Part shown: positions 1-7,914 of the stretch, in pieces
Numbering within the stretch: position 1 is the stretch's first letter
Layout of the letters: every line of letters begins with the position of its first letter
NCBI GenBank assembly: GCA_020847045.1
Contig: JADLCT010000061.1
Location: forward strand, 1 to 47,199
Direction: 5' to 3'
Origin: Bryobacterales bacterium
GTDB taxonomy: Bacteria > Acidobacteriota > Terriglobia > Bryobacterales > Bryobacteraceae
DNA: 47,199 bases
Position numbers and translations under genes: made by a program
Notes under the pieces: model-generated
The model's database searches: none
What the model was told of the DNA's origin: nothing
The model's input: only the letters and a program-made list of their open reading frames with translations

Positions 1-41
1 TGTCGCGGAACCTGCCGCGCCTGCGCTAACCTGAAAGTCTC

Positions 42-2246
42 ATGTCCGCCGACGGCTCAACGCCGCCACTTGTCGATCAACTCTTCGCTGAACTGTGTGA
101 GAAGGTCAAAGCCGCGCGTCCGCAGGAGGACATCGAACCCCTCGGCCGCGCCTATCGCTTCGCTCTGAATCACCATGCGCACCAGGTGCGAGATTCGGGC
201 GAACCCTACATGACCCATCCGCTCCATGTGGCGCTCATTCTGGCCGGGATGAACATGGACCTCGTCTGTCTCCAGACGGGGTTGCTCCACGACGTGATCG
301 AGGACACGAGCACCTCGCATGAGGAGATTCGCCGCGAGTTCGGCGTTGAGGTGGCACATTGTGTCGAAGGCGTCACCAAACTCGGCAAGGTCAAATTTTA
401 CTCTCCGGAAGAACGTCAGGCTGAAAGCGTCCGCAAGATGCTGCTGGCCATGGTCACCGACATCCGCGTCATCCTTGTGAAACTGGCCGACCGCCTGCAC
501 AACATGCGCACGCTCGGTGCGCTCTCGGTTGAACGCCAGCACCGCATCGCCCGCGAGACGTTGGAGATCTATTCGCCCATCGCACACCGTCTCGGCATGG
601 GCAAAATCCGCGCCGAACTGGAGGATCTGGCGTTTCGCGCGCTGGAACCCGAAGTGTACGAGGAGATCCGGGCGCAAATCGGCGCGCGCATCCAGGACAG
701 CGACGTGGCCTTGCAGCAGATGAAGCAGACGCTGGCGTTGAAGCTGGGACGCGAAAACATTCCCGCCAAGCTTGAAGGCCGCATCAAGCGCGTCTACAGC
801 GTGGTGCAGAAGCTCCGGCGGCAGAAGATCGGCATCGATCAGGTGTACGATCTTCTCGCGCTTCGCATCATCACGGACTCGGTGAAAAACTGCTACGCCG
901 CCCTCGGCGTCATTCATAACGAGTGGCATCCCATTCCCGGCCGCATCAAGGATTTCATCGCCATTCCCCGCACCAACCTCTACCAGTCGCTGCACACCTC
1001 GGTGATTGGGCCCGGTGGCGTCAACTTCGAGATTCAAATCCGCACCGAGGAGATGCACCGCATCGCCGAGGAGGGCATCGCCGCGCACTGGAAGTACAAA
1101 GAAGGCCGCCGCGGTTCCGGCGTCGATGAGCAGCGTGTCGCCTGGCTGCGGCAACTCGTCGAATGGCAGCGCGACATGCGCGATCCGGGCGAGTTCATGT
1201 CCACTCTCAAGGTGGATCTCTATCCCGAGGAGGTGTATTGCTTCACGCCTCGCGGACGCGTCATCATTCTGCCCCGCGACGCCACACCCATCGACTTCGC
1301 CTACTCCATTCACACCGACGTCGGCCACCAGTGCGTCGGCGCCAAGGTGAACGGGCGCATCGTGCCGCTGCGTACGCCGCTGCGCAATGGCGACGTGGTG
1401 GAAATCGTTACCCAGTCCGGGCACATGCCCTCCAAGGACTGGCTCTCGCTCGTCAAGACTTCGCGCGCCCGCAACAAGATCAAGCACGTGATCAACGCGA
1501 GCGAACGCGAGCGCGCCATCGACATCGGCCAGAAGGCGCTCGAACGGGAAGCCCGCCGGCTTGGTATCGCCCTGTCCCGCATTGGCCGCGGTGAAATGGA
1601 CCAGGTGGCCAGCGACTACGGATGCGCGAAGCTGGAGGACCTGCACGCCTCGCTTGGCTATGGGAAGGTCTCCGCGCGCCAGATCCTCAGCCGTTTCGCG
1701 CCCACCGGAGAACTGTTGCCACCCGCTCCGCCGGCGCCTGTGCCTCCGCCACCCGCAACGCCCATTCCGGGTCATCCCGGGCCTGACAACAGCGATCTTG
1801 TCATCCGTGTCACGGGCGCCGACGATCTGCTCGTGTACCGCGCCAAGTGCTGCAACCCCATCCGCGGCGAGGCCATTGTCGGTTACATCACGAGAGGCAA
1901 GGGCGTTGGCGTTCACTCGCTCTCATGCCCCAACGTCCAGAACCTGATGTATGAGGTGGACCGCCGCATCGACGTGGAGTGGGCCCGCGCCGCCACCGAC
2001 AACTTCATGGTGAAGATGGTGGTCTACACCGAGGACCGCCCCGGCGTGTTGAACCAGCTCACCAGCGTTCTGACGCACGAAAATTCGAATATCCGTTCGC
2101 TGGAGGCGCGCTCGGACGAGCGCCGCGGACCGGACAACGCCATCGTCGACATGACCGTCGAGGTGCGCGACAAGAAACAACTTGAACGCGTCGTGGCCGG
2201 GATGCGCCGCATTCCGGGCGTCCGCGACGTTGAGCGCGTACAATGA
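42..2246 (+). CDS. rel: Bifunctional (p)ppGpp synthetase/hydrolase, RelA/SpoT (Rel) family
   Basis: Long Rel enzyme (734 aa) that makes and degrades the stringent-response alarmone (p)ppGpp. The N-terminal HD hydrolase domain shows HD at residues 83-84 followed by ED at 87-88 (HDVIEDT). The synthetase domain carries RIKD at 301-304, which fits the RxKD motif of bifunctional Rel/SpoT enzymes rather than the ExDD of RelA-only synthetases, followed by the YQSLHT segment. A TGS domain lies around 400-460, a conserved CC motif (AKCCNP) follows, and a C-terminal ACT domain starts near 660 (EDRPGVLNQL). A proline-rich linker (about residues 565-590) separates the helical region from the CC/ACT part and is longer than I would expect. 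Both catalytic centres look intact. The stop codon overlaps the next start (ATGA), so the next gene is probably co-translated. Confidence 0.97.
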   Translation: MSADGSTPPLVDQLFAELCEKVKAARPQEDIEPLGRAYRFALNHHAHQVRDSGEPYMTHPLHVALILAGMNMDLVCLQTGLLHDVIEDTSTSHEEIRREFGVEVAHCVEGVTKLGKVKFYSPEERQAESVRKMLLAMVTDIRVILVKLADRLHNMRTLGALSVERQHRIARETLEIYSPIAHRLGMGKIRAELEDLAFRALEPEVYEEIRAQIGARIQDSDVALQQMKQTLALKLGRENIPAKLEGRIKRVYSVVQKLRRQKIGIDQVYDLLALRIITDSVKNCYAALGVIHNEWHPIPGRIKDFIAIPRTNLYQSLHTSVIGPGGVNFEIQIRTEEMHRIAEEGIAAHWKYKEGRRGSGVDEQRVAWLRQLVEWQRDMRDPGEFMSTLKVDLYPEEVYCFTPRGRVIILPRDATPIDFAYSIHTDVGHQCVGAKVNGRIVPLRTPLRNGDVVEIVTQSGHMPSKDWLSLVKTSRARNKIKHVINASERERAIDIGQKALEREARRLGIALSRIGRGEMDQVASDYGCAKLEDLHASLGYGKVSARQILSRFAPTGELLPPAPPAPVPPPPATPIPGHPGPDNSDLVIRVTGADDLLVYRAKCCNPIRGEAIVGYITRGKGVGVHSLSCPNVQNLMYEVDRRIDVEWARAATDNFMVKMVVYTEDRPGVLNQLTSVLTHENSNIRSLEARSDERRGPDNAIVDMTVEVRDKKQLERVVAGMRRIPGVRDVERVQ

Positions 2247-2614
2247 ACTCCTCATCTTTCGACCCGGAACACATCGCCATTTCAAAATCCAAAGGGATTC
2301 AGATCGATTGGAAAGACGGCCACCACAGCAACCTTCCGCTGGCCATCCTCCGCGATGAATGCCCGTGCGCCGGATGCACGGGCGCGCACGGAACTCCACC
2401 CGAGCGCACCAACCATTCGCAGCCCGCCCAGGAAGCCTTTCCCATGTTCAAGCCCGCCCTGAAGATGCTCGACATCCAGCCCGTCGGCGGGTATGCGCTG
2501 CGCATCTACTGGAACGACGGCCACAACGCCGGCATCTATTCCTACGAACATTTGCGCGGCATCTGCCCCTGCGCCTCTTGCGTTGCCGGCCGGGCCACCC
2601 GGCAGGAGCCATAA
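2243..2614 (+). CDS. DUF971 (gamma-butyrobetaine hydroxylase N-terminal-like) domain protein
   Basis: Small cytosolic protein of 123 aa made almost entirely of a DUF971 domain. Two similar halves are visible: IDWKDGHHSNLP with LRDECPCAGC, then IYWNDGHNAGIY with LRGICPCASC. The paired CPCxxC segments resemble a metal or Fe-S binding site, which is known for some DUF971 proteins. The family is also found as the N-terminal part of gamma-butyrobetaine hydroxylases and as stand-alone proteins in Fe-S contexts; the precise role here is unknown. Its ATG overlaps the rel stop codon by four bases, so it is very likely in one operon with rel. Confidence 0.85.
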   Translation: MNSSSFDPEHIAISKSKGIQIDWKDGHHSNLPLAILRDECPCAGCTGAHGTPPERTNHSQPAQEAFPMFKPALKMLDIQPVGGYALRIYWNDGHNAGIYSYEHLRGICPCASCVAGRATRQEP

Positions 2615-2724
2615 GGCGCGCCACACAACGCGTGTCCGGCGCGGGCCGCCGCGAGCGCTAAAGAAAAGGACTCCAGAAATGCCGCTGAAACCGGCCGCGT
2701 AATTCAGTATGATTCCCCTACCAC

Positions 2725-3597
2725 ATGGGCTATGATTTGACCTTACATCTGAGGGGATCCGGAGAAGCCCCGCCCATCGAAGACCTGCATGAGTACTTCG
2801 AGAACCGCCGCAACTTCCGCATGGACGGCTTCACGGCCCAGTATCTGAACGAGGACACGGGCGTCTACTTCTGGTTCGACCTCGGCGAGGACCATCCGCG
2901 GTTTCAGTTGAGTCACGCCCGGGCACGCGTCTTCGCCGTCGAGGCGGCCGATGAAGTGAGAAGCTTCGTCCAGCACTTCGATCTGGTGTGCGCCTGGCCG
3001 TCCGCCGGTCTCCCCACGGAGTTCACACCCGCTGGGGTCCTCGCCGGCTACGACGCCGGCAACCGCACGGGCTACCGGATGGCGGCCGATCCGTCCACAG
3101 GTTTTCAAGGCTGGTTCACGCGGCCCTCGACGGCCATCGCGGCCGAATGGCGCTGGAACTTTGAGCGCGTCACCATGCAGGAACGTGTGGGTGAATCCGT
3201 CTTCGTGCCCAAGATCAGCTATTTCCTCGTCAATGGCCGCCTCTGCTCGGGCGCGGTATGGAGCGACGCCATTCCCGTCGCCATGCCGGTGGTGGATTGC
3301 GTGGTGATTGTTCGCGAGCGCGCGTGGCCCATGCGCCTGATTAAACGCGAGCCGGAAATCCTCGCCGTCCCCTTTGTCCAACTCGAAGCCATTGCCTCAC
3401 ATTACCGCTTCGTGCCGGGCGAGCCCGGACACTATCAGATGTACTGGGATTCGCCGCCTCTCGCGGTTGTGGAGTTCTTCCGCTCGGCGACGTCCCCCGA
3501 TGCCGCGTTCGAGGCCGTGTCCGCGGACCGCATCCTCGACCAGGAAACCATGGACGAAGTGTGCGCCGAGGCGGGACTGCAACGCGAAGGACGTTGA
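2725..3597 (+). CDS. Hypothetical protein, 290 aa, no recognised family
   Basis: I do not recognise this protein. It starts MGYDLTLHLRG, has no signal peptide or membrane segment, and is rich in aromatic residues and prolines, consistent with a soluble globular cytoplasmic protein. Coding is supported by a long frame with codon usage like its neighbours and by a TATGAT box at 2708-2713, 11 bases before the ATG. It stands alone: 110 bases separate it from the DUF971 gene, and it converges on the cobalt/nickel transporter genes 7 bases downstream. Function unknown. Confidence 0.8.
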   Translation: MGYDLTLHLRGSGEAPPIEDLHEYFENRRNFRMDGFTAQYLNEDTGVYFWFDLGEDHPRFQLSHARARVFAVEAADEVRSFVQHFDLVCAWPSAGLPTEFTPAGVLAGYDAGNRTGYRMAADPSTGFQGWFTRPSTAIAAEWRWNFERVTMQERVGESVFVPKISYFLVNGRLCSGAVWSDAIPVAMPVVDCVVIVRERAWPMRLIKREPEILAVPFVQLEAIASHYRFVPGEPGHYQMYWDSPPLAVVEFFRSATSPDAAFEAVSADRILDQETMDEVCAEAGLQREGR

Positions 3598-3604
3598 GCA
3601 TCAG

Positions 3605-4348
3605 CTAGAGCAGCACGCGCGCCGCGAGAAACGACGCCACGCACACCAGTACAAACACGGTTTCGCGCATGCCGAAGGCCGAACTCCTCGACACAGGCCA
3701 TTCGCCCGTAAACCCGCGCGACACCATCGCGGCATGCACGCGGTCCGCGCGGTCCCAACTTCTCACCAGCAGGCTGCCCATGTGATGTCCGTGGACGCCG
3801 ATGCCCTGCCACCCAAGCGGCCTCACCATGCGGCAGTCGCGCGCCCGCTCCATGCGCGCGTACTCCTCCGACAGCAGGCTCGTGTAGCGGTACATCATGC
3901 CGAGGATTAGATTCAGCGGGCGCGGCGAGCCCAGCCTCCGCATGGCCCACAACAACTCGGCCAGTTCCGTGGTGGCCATCAGAAACGCCAGCAGCAGAAC
4001 CGCCGTGAACCCCTTGCCTAAAATGGAGAGCGCACGGGGCAGTCCCGCGTCCCAGTTGATCGCTTCCCATATGGCCTTCCCGTTACCGGGCGCCCAGTTC
4101 CCGGTGGGCCATGCCGCTTCCACCGCCAGCAACAAACCCGCCATCAAAAGAAACGGCGCCGCGGCGAAGCAGCGCCAGGCCAGATATTCGCGCGATGCCT
4201 GCCCCGTGCGTAGCAGCAAATAGGTGAGCGGAACATACAGCACGAAGGGAGTCAGCACGCCTACCGGGGTCGAAGCGACAACCGCCGTTGCGCCCACCAC
4301 GGCCAGCAAACGGGCGCGCGCGTCGAGCGAGGCGAAGAGGCCGTTCAT
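3605..4348 (-). CDS. cbiQ: ECF transporter T component CbiQ/NikQ
   Basis: Integral-membrane energy-coupling component (247 aa) of a group I ECF nickel/cobalt transporter. It links the metal-binding S component (CbiM) to the ATPases. Several hydrophobic helices lie in the first 130 residues, and two cytoplasmic motifs contact the ATPases: ERARDCRM and MVSRGF, equivalents of the A-R-G motifs of T components. In the first of these the usual Gly is replaced by Asp. The frame is open further upstream, but ATG 4348 is chosen because it overlaps the cbiM stop (ATGA) and gives the usual family length. Confidence 0.92.
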   Translation of the reverse strand: MNGLFASLDARARLLAVVGATAVVASTPVGVLTPFVLYVPLTYLLLRTGQASREYLAWRCFAAAPFLLMAGLLLAVEAAWPTGNWAPGNGKAIWEAINWDAGLPRALSILGKGFTAVLLLAFLMATTELAELLWAMRRLGSPRPLNLILGMMYRYTSLLSEEYARMERARDCRMVRPLGWQGIGVHGHHMGSLLVRSWDRADRVHAAMVSRGFTGEWPVSRSSAFGMRETVFVLVCVASFLAARVLL

Positions 4349-4929
4349 GCGCCCGCCATCAGCAGTTCCGGTCTCGTGCGCCGCAGAAACGCCACCACCG
4401 CCGCCGTCAAGGCTCCTTCTAACGCCGCAGCGCCCAGATAAAGCGCGGCCATGAACAGGAAGCCTTTTCCATACCCGGTGAGCCAGAACTCCGCCGCGAT
4501 CAGCAGCGCCGGCGTCACCACGCCAACGAACCCGCAAAGAAATGCGCGCGCCGGCTCCGGGCCCACCCCCGCGCGCCACAACCCCGCCGCCAGCAGCGCT
4601 CCTGCGCCCATGTTGATCGCGTTCAACCCGAGCGAGAGCAACCCGCCATGCTGGAACAGCAGCGTCTGCAGCAGCAGCGCGGCGAAGATCACCGGAAAGG
4701 CGCGCCGGCCAGCCAAAATGCCCGCCAGTCCGTACAGTCCCAGGTGTACTGATGTCGCTCCCAGCGGGAAATGTACGAGCGAAATCGCGAAGCTCGCCGA
4801 AGCCAGCATCCCCAGACGCACAACCTCCTCAGTCTCCACATTCCGCCCCAGCAGATACACTGCCGTCCATGACGCCGCGTGGGCTGCGCCACACCATACG
4901 TTGGGAATAATGCCGTCGGCGATGTGCAT
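4345..4929 (-). CDS. cbiM: ECF transporter S component CbiM/NikM (nickel/cobalt binding)
   Basis: Substrate-binding membrane component of 194 aa. The start is fixed by the diagnostic N-terminus MHIADGIIPN: in NikM/CbiM structures the free N-terminal amine and His2 coordinate the metal. A second His-containing region, SLVHFPLGATSVHLGL, matches the other conserved ligand segment. About six hydrophobic helices follow. The open frame extends upstream into the NikK-like gene, but those residues are unlike the family. Spacing to the upstream gene is 8 bases and the stop overlaps cbiQ, so the genes are translationally coupled. Whether it carries Ni2+ or Co2+ cannot be read directly; the NikK/NikL-like neighbours favour nickel. 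Confidence 0.93.
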   Translation of the reverse strand: MHIADGIIPNVWCGAAHAASWTAVYLLGRNVETEEVVRLGMLASASFAISLVHFPLGATSVHLGLYGLAGILAGRRAFPVIFAALLLQTLLFQHGGLLSLGLNAINMGAGALLAAGLWRAGVGPEPARAFLCGFVGVVTPALLIAAEFWLTGYGKGFLFMAALYLGAAALEGALTAAVVAFLRRTRPELLMAGA

Positions 4930-4937
4930 CGGCCCGC

Positions 4938-5660
4938 CTACCAGGACACGTGGAGCGAGGTCTCGAAGTTCACTGTGTCGTACGCCGAACCCTGGGGCGC
5001 CGGTTGCTTGAACTCGGCAATGAACAGCAGATCCTTCCTGGCGCCGGCTTCCGGCGTGTAGCGCAGTTTGCCATTCGCGTCTGTCTTGCCGGCGATCTTG
5101 CCCGCCTCCGCCCCAGCCGGAAACGCCTCGATGGCGATCCCGGCCAGCGGCTTGCCTCCGCGTAGCAGTTGCACGGTCCACGCGCCGCCCGACAACGTCC
5201 CCACGATCTCCACCTCAAGGCCCGCCGGTTTGCTCACCGCCGCGCCCAGGTAGGCCACCGCCGTCCGCAAGGTCCGCGAAGACTGCGTCGCGCCGGGGTT
5301 CTTGTCGCGGCCGCCCTGCTTCACGCCTTTCGGCGTGCGGCTGGTTACGCCACGGTCCTGCGTGAAGGCCAGCGTATGTGCGCCCGCCGCCGCCGGCGTG
5401 AACTCCGCCACCACCTCGCGTCCCTGCACCAACGCCTGCAAGGCCGTGCGCTTTCCCGAAGCGGACTGAGCGAACAGGTCCAGTTGCGCCGCGTTCACCG
5501 CCTCCTCGCTCGCCGGGAAATGATGTCCATGGCGGACAAAAATCGTCACCGGTTTACCGGTTGCAAGCGCTCCGCTGGCCGCAATCCAGGTGTCGTGAGC
5601 GAACGCGGCGCCGGCCGCCATACAGAGCAGGAACAGCGAATGGGGAAGGGATCGGATCAT
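4938..5660 (-). CDS. Periplasmic DUF4198 (NikK-like) metal-uptake protein
   Basis: Exported protein of 240 aa with a clear signal peptide (residues 1 to about 21, ending AAFA). Cleavage would leave His as the first mature residue (HDTWIAAS). A RHGHHFP cluster follows, and the C-terminal half is a beta-rich, CarboxypepD_reg-like domain (about 155-240). DUF4198 (COG5266) proteins occur next to NikMQO/CbiMQO transporters and are called NikK in that setting, so a role in presenting nickel or cobalt to CbiM is likely. It is the first gene of a tight trio with cbiM and cbiQ and is divergent from the NikL-like gene. Confidence 0.8.
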   Translation of the reverse strand: MIRSLPHSLFLLCMAAGAAFAHDTWIAASGALATGKPVTIFVRHGHHFPASEEAVNAAQLDLFAQSASGKRTALQALVQGREVVAEFTPAAAGAHTLAFTQDRGVTSRTPKGVKQGGRDKNPGATQSSRTLRTAVAYLGAAVSKPAGLEVEIVGTLSGGAWTVQLLRGGKPLAGIAIEAFPAGAEAGKIAGKTDANGKLRYTPEAGARKDLLFIAEFKQPAPQGSAYDTVNFETSLHVSW

Positions 5661-5695
5661 GATGGTTGAGCTCCTTCGTTCAGTTTCGCACTATT

Positions 5696-6157
5696 ATGAA
5701 TTTGGTGATACGCATTGCTTTGATCATCCTGGCCGCCGCGTCCGCTTCGCTCCGGGCTCACGAGCTCGACATCGCCGCCACGCTGTCGGCGCCCGCCGTC
5801 TGCCTGCGCGCCACTTACGCCGGTGCCGGCCCCGTGCCGTTTGCCGCCGTCCAGGTGTTCGCGCCCGGCGCCGCCGAATTTCAAAACGGCCGCACCGACC
5901 GCCGCGGCGGCTTCAGCTTTTTGCCTGATGCCTCCGGCTCCTGGCGCATCGTCATCGACGACGAGGAGGGCCACCGGCGCGAAGCCACCGTGCACGTGCC
6001 CGAATCCTTTACCGCGAACACACCCGCCGACGCCGCACCGCCGGAGATCCCACGTTTATGGCGCGCGCTCACGGGAGTTTCGCTGCTCGTAGGCGCCACC
6101 GGTTTCTTGTACGGCTTCAAAGTCCGCCGCGCCGCTCCGCCTCAAGCGCCGCGCTGA
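5696..6157 (+). CDS. NikL-like membrane-anchored periplasmic protein (probable Ni/Co transporter accessory)
   Basis: Protein of 153 aa with an N-terminal signal sequence (MNLVIRIALIILAAASA), a short beta-sandwich domain of CarboxypepD_reg type (DRRGGFSFLPDASGSWRI), and one C-terminal membrane helix (LTGVSLLVGATGFLYGF) with a basic tail. The likely mature N-terminus begins HELD, again a leading His. Size and topology fit NikL, an accessory of nickel ECF transporters lacking NikN/CbiN. It lies inverted inside the transporter cluster: divergent from the NikK-like gene and overlapping the 3' end of cbiO tail-to-tail by 16 bases. ATG 5696 was chosen over an upstream ATG at 5666 because it begins the signal peptide directly. 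A TATTAT at 5692 overlaps this ATG, so a slightly later GTG start cannot be excluded. Confidence 0.72.
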   Translation: MNLVIRIALIILAAASASLRAHELDIAATLSAPAVCLRATYAGAGPVPFAAVQVFAPGAAEFQNGRTDRRGGFSFLPDASGSWRIVIDDEEGHRREATVHVPESFTANTPADAAPPEIPRLWRALTGVSLLVGATGFLYGFKVRRAAPPQAPR

Positions 6158-6921
6158 TTCTGAATCCGCTCCCACACACCGGCGAAGTAGTGGAAGTCGA
6201 TGCCGCAACGGCGCAACAGCGTCCTGTCCGCCGCGATCTCCAGCGCGGGGCCCACGCCCGCCACACGCCCCTCGTGCAGTACGGCCAAACGGTCCACCGA
6301 AGCCACGGCCGGTAGAATCTCCTGCGAGATCAGCACCACGGTCGCCTCCAGGGATCGAATGATCCCCACCAGTTGCTCCACCATCGCCGGATCGAGATTC
6401 GCAAACGGCTCGTCGAAGGCAATCACGCGCGGACGCATCGCCAGCACGGTCGCCAGCGCCACGCGGCGCTTTTCGCCAAAAGACAGATCGTGCGTCGAAC
6501 GGCGTTCATAGCCTTCCAGGCGCATCTGCCGCAGAGCCACCGTGACCCGCTCCCGCGTCTCCTCGCTGCCGCAGCCCATATTCAACGGCCCAAACGCCAC
6601 GTCCTCTTCCACCGTCGGGGTGAATAGCTGATCGTCGGGGTTCTGAAAGACGATCCCCACGCGGCTGCGCACCTGCCGCAACGTGGCGCGCTCCACCTTC
6701 ACGCCGTCCACGCGCACCTCGCCCGACTGTGGCAGCAGCACTCCGTTCAGATGCAGGAGGAACGTCGATTTTCCCGCGCCCGAGGGGCCGATGATTCCCA
6801 CCCGCTCGCCCGCCTCCACGCGCAGCGACAATCCGTTCAACGCCGCACGCCCATCCGGATAGTGGTATTCGAGATTTGTGGCGTCGATCACGCAGCCGTT
6901 CGTGTGTGTGTGGCCGGACAA
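6142..6921 (-). CDS. cbiO: ECF transporter ATPase CbiO/NikO
   Basis: ATP-binding subunit of 259 aa. Walker A is GPSGAGKST (45-53), the Q-loop is FQNPDDQLF (Q93), the signature is LSFGE (146-150), Walker B is RVIAFDEP (165-172) and the D-loop is NLDP. The switch histidine is missing: the expected T-H-D is S-Q-E, with Gln200 at the His position. The N-terminus is His-rich (SGHTHTNG). The start is TTG at 6921, preceded by TACGAT at 6928-6933 only 6 bases away, which suggests a leaderless transcript. It lies 30 bases downstream of a second ABC ATPase gene and overlaps the NikL-like gene end to end. Confidence 0.9.
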   Translation of the reverse strand: MSGHTHTNGCVIDATNLEYHYPDGRAALNGLSLRVEAGERVGIIGPSGAGKSTFLLHLNGVLLPQSGEVRVDGVKVERATLRQVRSRVGIVFQNPDDQLFTPTVEEDVAFGPLNMGCGSEETRERVTVALRQMRLEGYERRSTHDLSFGEKRRVALATVLAMRPRVIAFDEPFANLDPAMVEQLVGIIRSLEATVVLISQEILPAVASVDRLAVLHEGRVAGVGPALEIAADRTLLRRCGIDFHYFAGVWERIQNQRGA

Positions 6922-6951
6922 GCTTCTATCGTAAGAAAATTTCGTGGGTGC

Positions 6952-7731
6952 TCACCACAGGTTGTAATAACCGTCGCGTTCAAGCAGTTCCAAACGGCGC
7001 CCGAACAGAGCGCTCAGGTTCCGCTCCGTGAGCACCTCGGCTTTCGGACCGTCACGCACCACGCGGCCGGCCTCCATGAACAACACGCGCTCCACTTCGG
7101 GCACCAGGTCCGGCAGATGGTGCGTCACGATCACCAGGGTGTGGCCGTCGCGGGTCAACCGCCGCATGGTGTCCCGCAAATCATGCATGGCCGCAAGGTC
7201 GAGCGAGTTCGTTGGTTCGTCAAACACCAGCACCGCGGGATCGTGCGCCAACGCCCGGCCGATTACGGCGCGCCGCGCCTCGCCGGTGGACAACTCCTCC
7301 AGCGGGCGGTCCCGCAGCGGCGTGATGGCAAGCTGGTCGAGAATCGCTTCGGCCCGCTCCTCCATCGCATGCGTGATCTCGTGATAGGGCTGTACCCCCA
7401 CGGCGGAATGGAATCCGCCCAATACGATTTCGCGCGCCGTGTACTCGCGCGTGCACTGCTGGATCAGGTCGTTGGTGACGATCCCGAGCAGCAGGCGCAG
7501 ATCGTGGACCCGCCAGCGATCCTGCCCGAGAATGCGCACACGCGTCCCCTCGCGGTACAGCGGATACAACTCCCGCGTCAGCATCTTGATCAGCGTCGAT
7601 TTTCCGCAGCCGTTCGGTCCCAGAATCGCCGTATGCTGGCCGCGCTCCAACCGCAGGGAAAAATCGTCCAACACCAGGCGCTCGCCGCGCATCACGCTGA
7701 CGTGCTCCAACTCAAGTAATGGTTCACTCAT
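6952..7731 (-). CDS. ABC transporter ATP-binding protein (ModF/COG1119-like)
   Basis: Stand-alone ABC ATPase of 259 aa. Walker A is GPNGCGKST (38-46), the signature is LSTGE, Walker B is AVLVFDEPT, and the switch His is intact (VTHHLP). The closest family impression is COG1119 (ModF-like) ATPases. No membrane partner of its own is present. It is immediately upstream of cbiO on the same strand, so it may serve the nickel/cobalt ECF transporter as a second ATPase, possibly compensating for the missing switch His of CbiO. That pairing is inference. An extended -10 box (TGCTACAAT) lies about 50 bases upstream. Confidence 0.85.
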   Translation of the reverse strand: MSEPLLELEHVSVMRGERLVLDDFSLRLERGQHTAILGPNGCGKSTLIKMLTRELYPLYREGTRVRILGQDRWRVHDLRLLLGIVTNDLIQQCTREYTAREIVLGGFHSAVGVQPYHEITHAMEERAEAILDQLAITPLRDRPLEELSTGEARRAVIGRALAHDPAVLVFDEPTNSLDLAAMHDLRDTMRRLTRDGHTLVIVTHHLPDLVPEVERVLFMEAGRVVRDGPKAEVLTERNLSALFGRRLELLERDGYYNLW

Positions 7732-7782
7732 GGAAAAAAGGAAGGCTGCCGGGCATTCGGCGTTCGGCAGGGAACAGGCACG

Positions 7783-7791
7783 ATTGTAGCA
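7783..7791 (-). promoter_or_regulatory. Probable extended -10 promoter of the ABC ATPase-cbiO genes
   Basis: Read on the minus strand this is TGC-TACAAT, an extended -10 element, about 50 bases before the ATG at 7731. No convincing -35 box is seen. Farther upstream, an imperfect dyad CACAA-N8-TTGTG lies at 7838-7855 and could be a regulator site; it does not match the NikR consensus. Confidence 0.4.
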
Positions 7792-7914
7792 AGCCTCCGC
7801 CGGAGCGCGCCGTTGAGGCGGACTGTCGCGGACAAGTCACAATAATATGGTTGTGGATTCGCTTAGCGATACTCTTGCCACTCGCTCCAGCCCACTCTTG
7901 ACGAACCATCACCT

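Noticed and set aside
1..34. Possible 3' end of an upstream gene (frame ending TGA at 32-34)
   Set aside because: Ten codons are too few to identify, and another frame also ends nearby (27-29).
57..1916. Very long open frame on the minus strand opposite rel
   Set aside because: It mirrors the rel codons in a GC-rich sequence; the product has no recognisable domain and a biased Ala/Asp/Arg/Val composition typical of antisense frames.
7838..7855. Dyad CACAA-N8-TTGTG upstream of the ABC ATPase as a NikR or Nur site
   Set aside because: Only five-base arms and no match to the known nickel-regulator consensus; kept as a note in the promoter entry.
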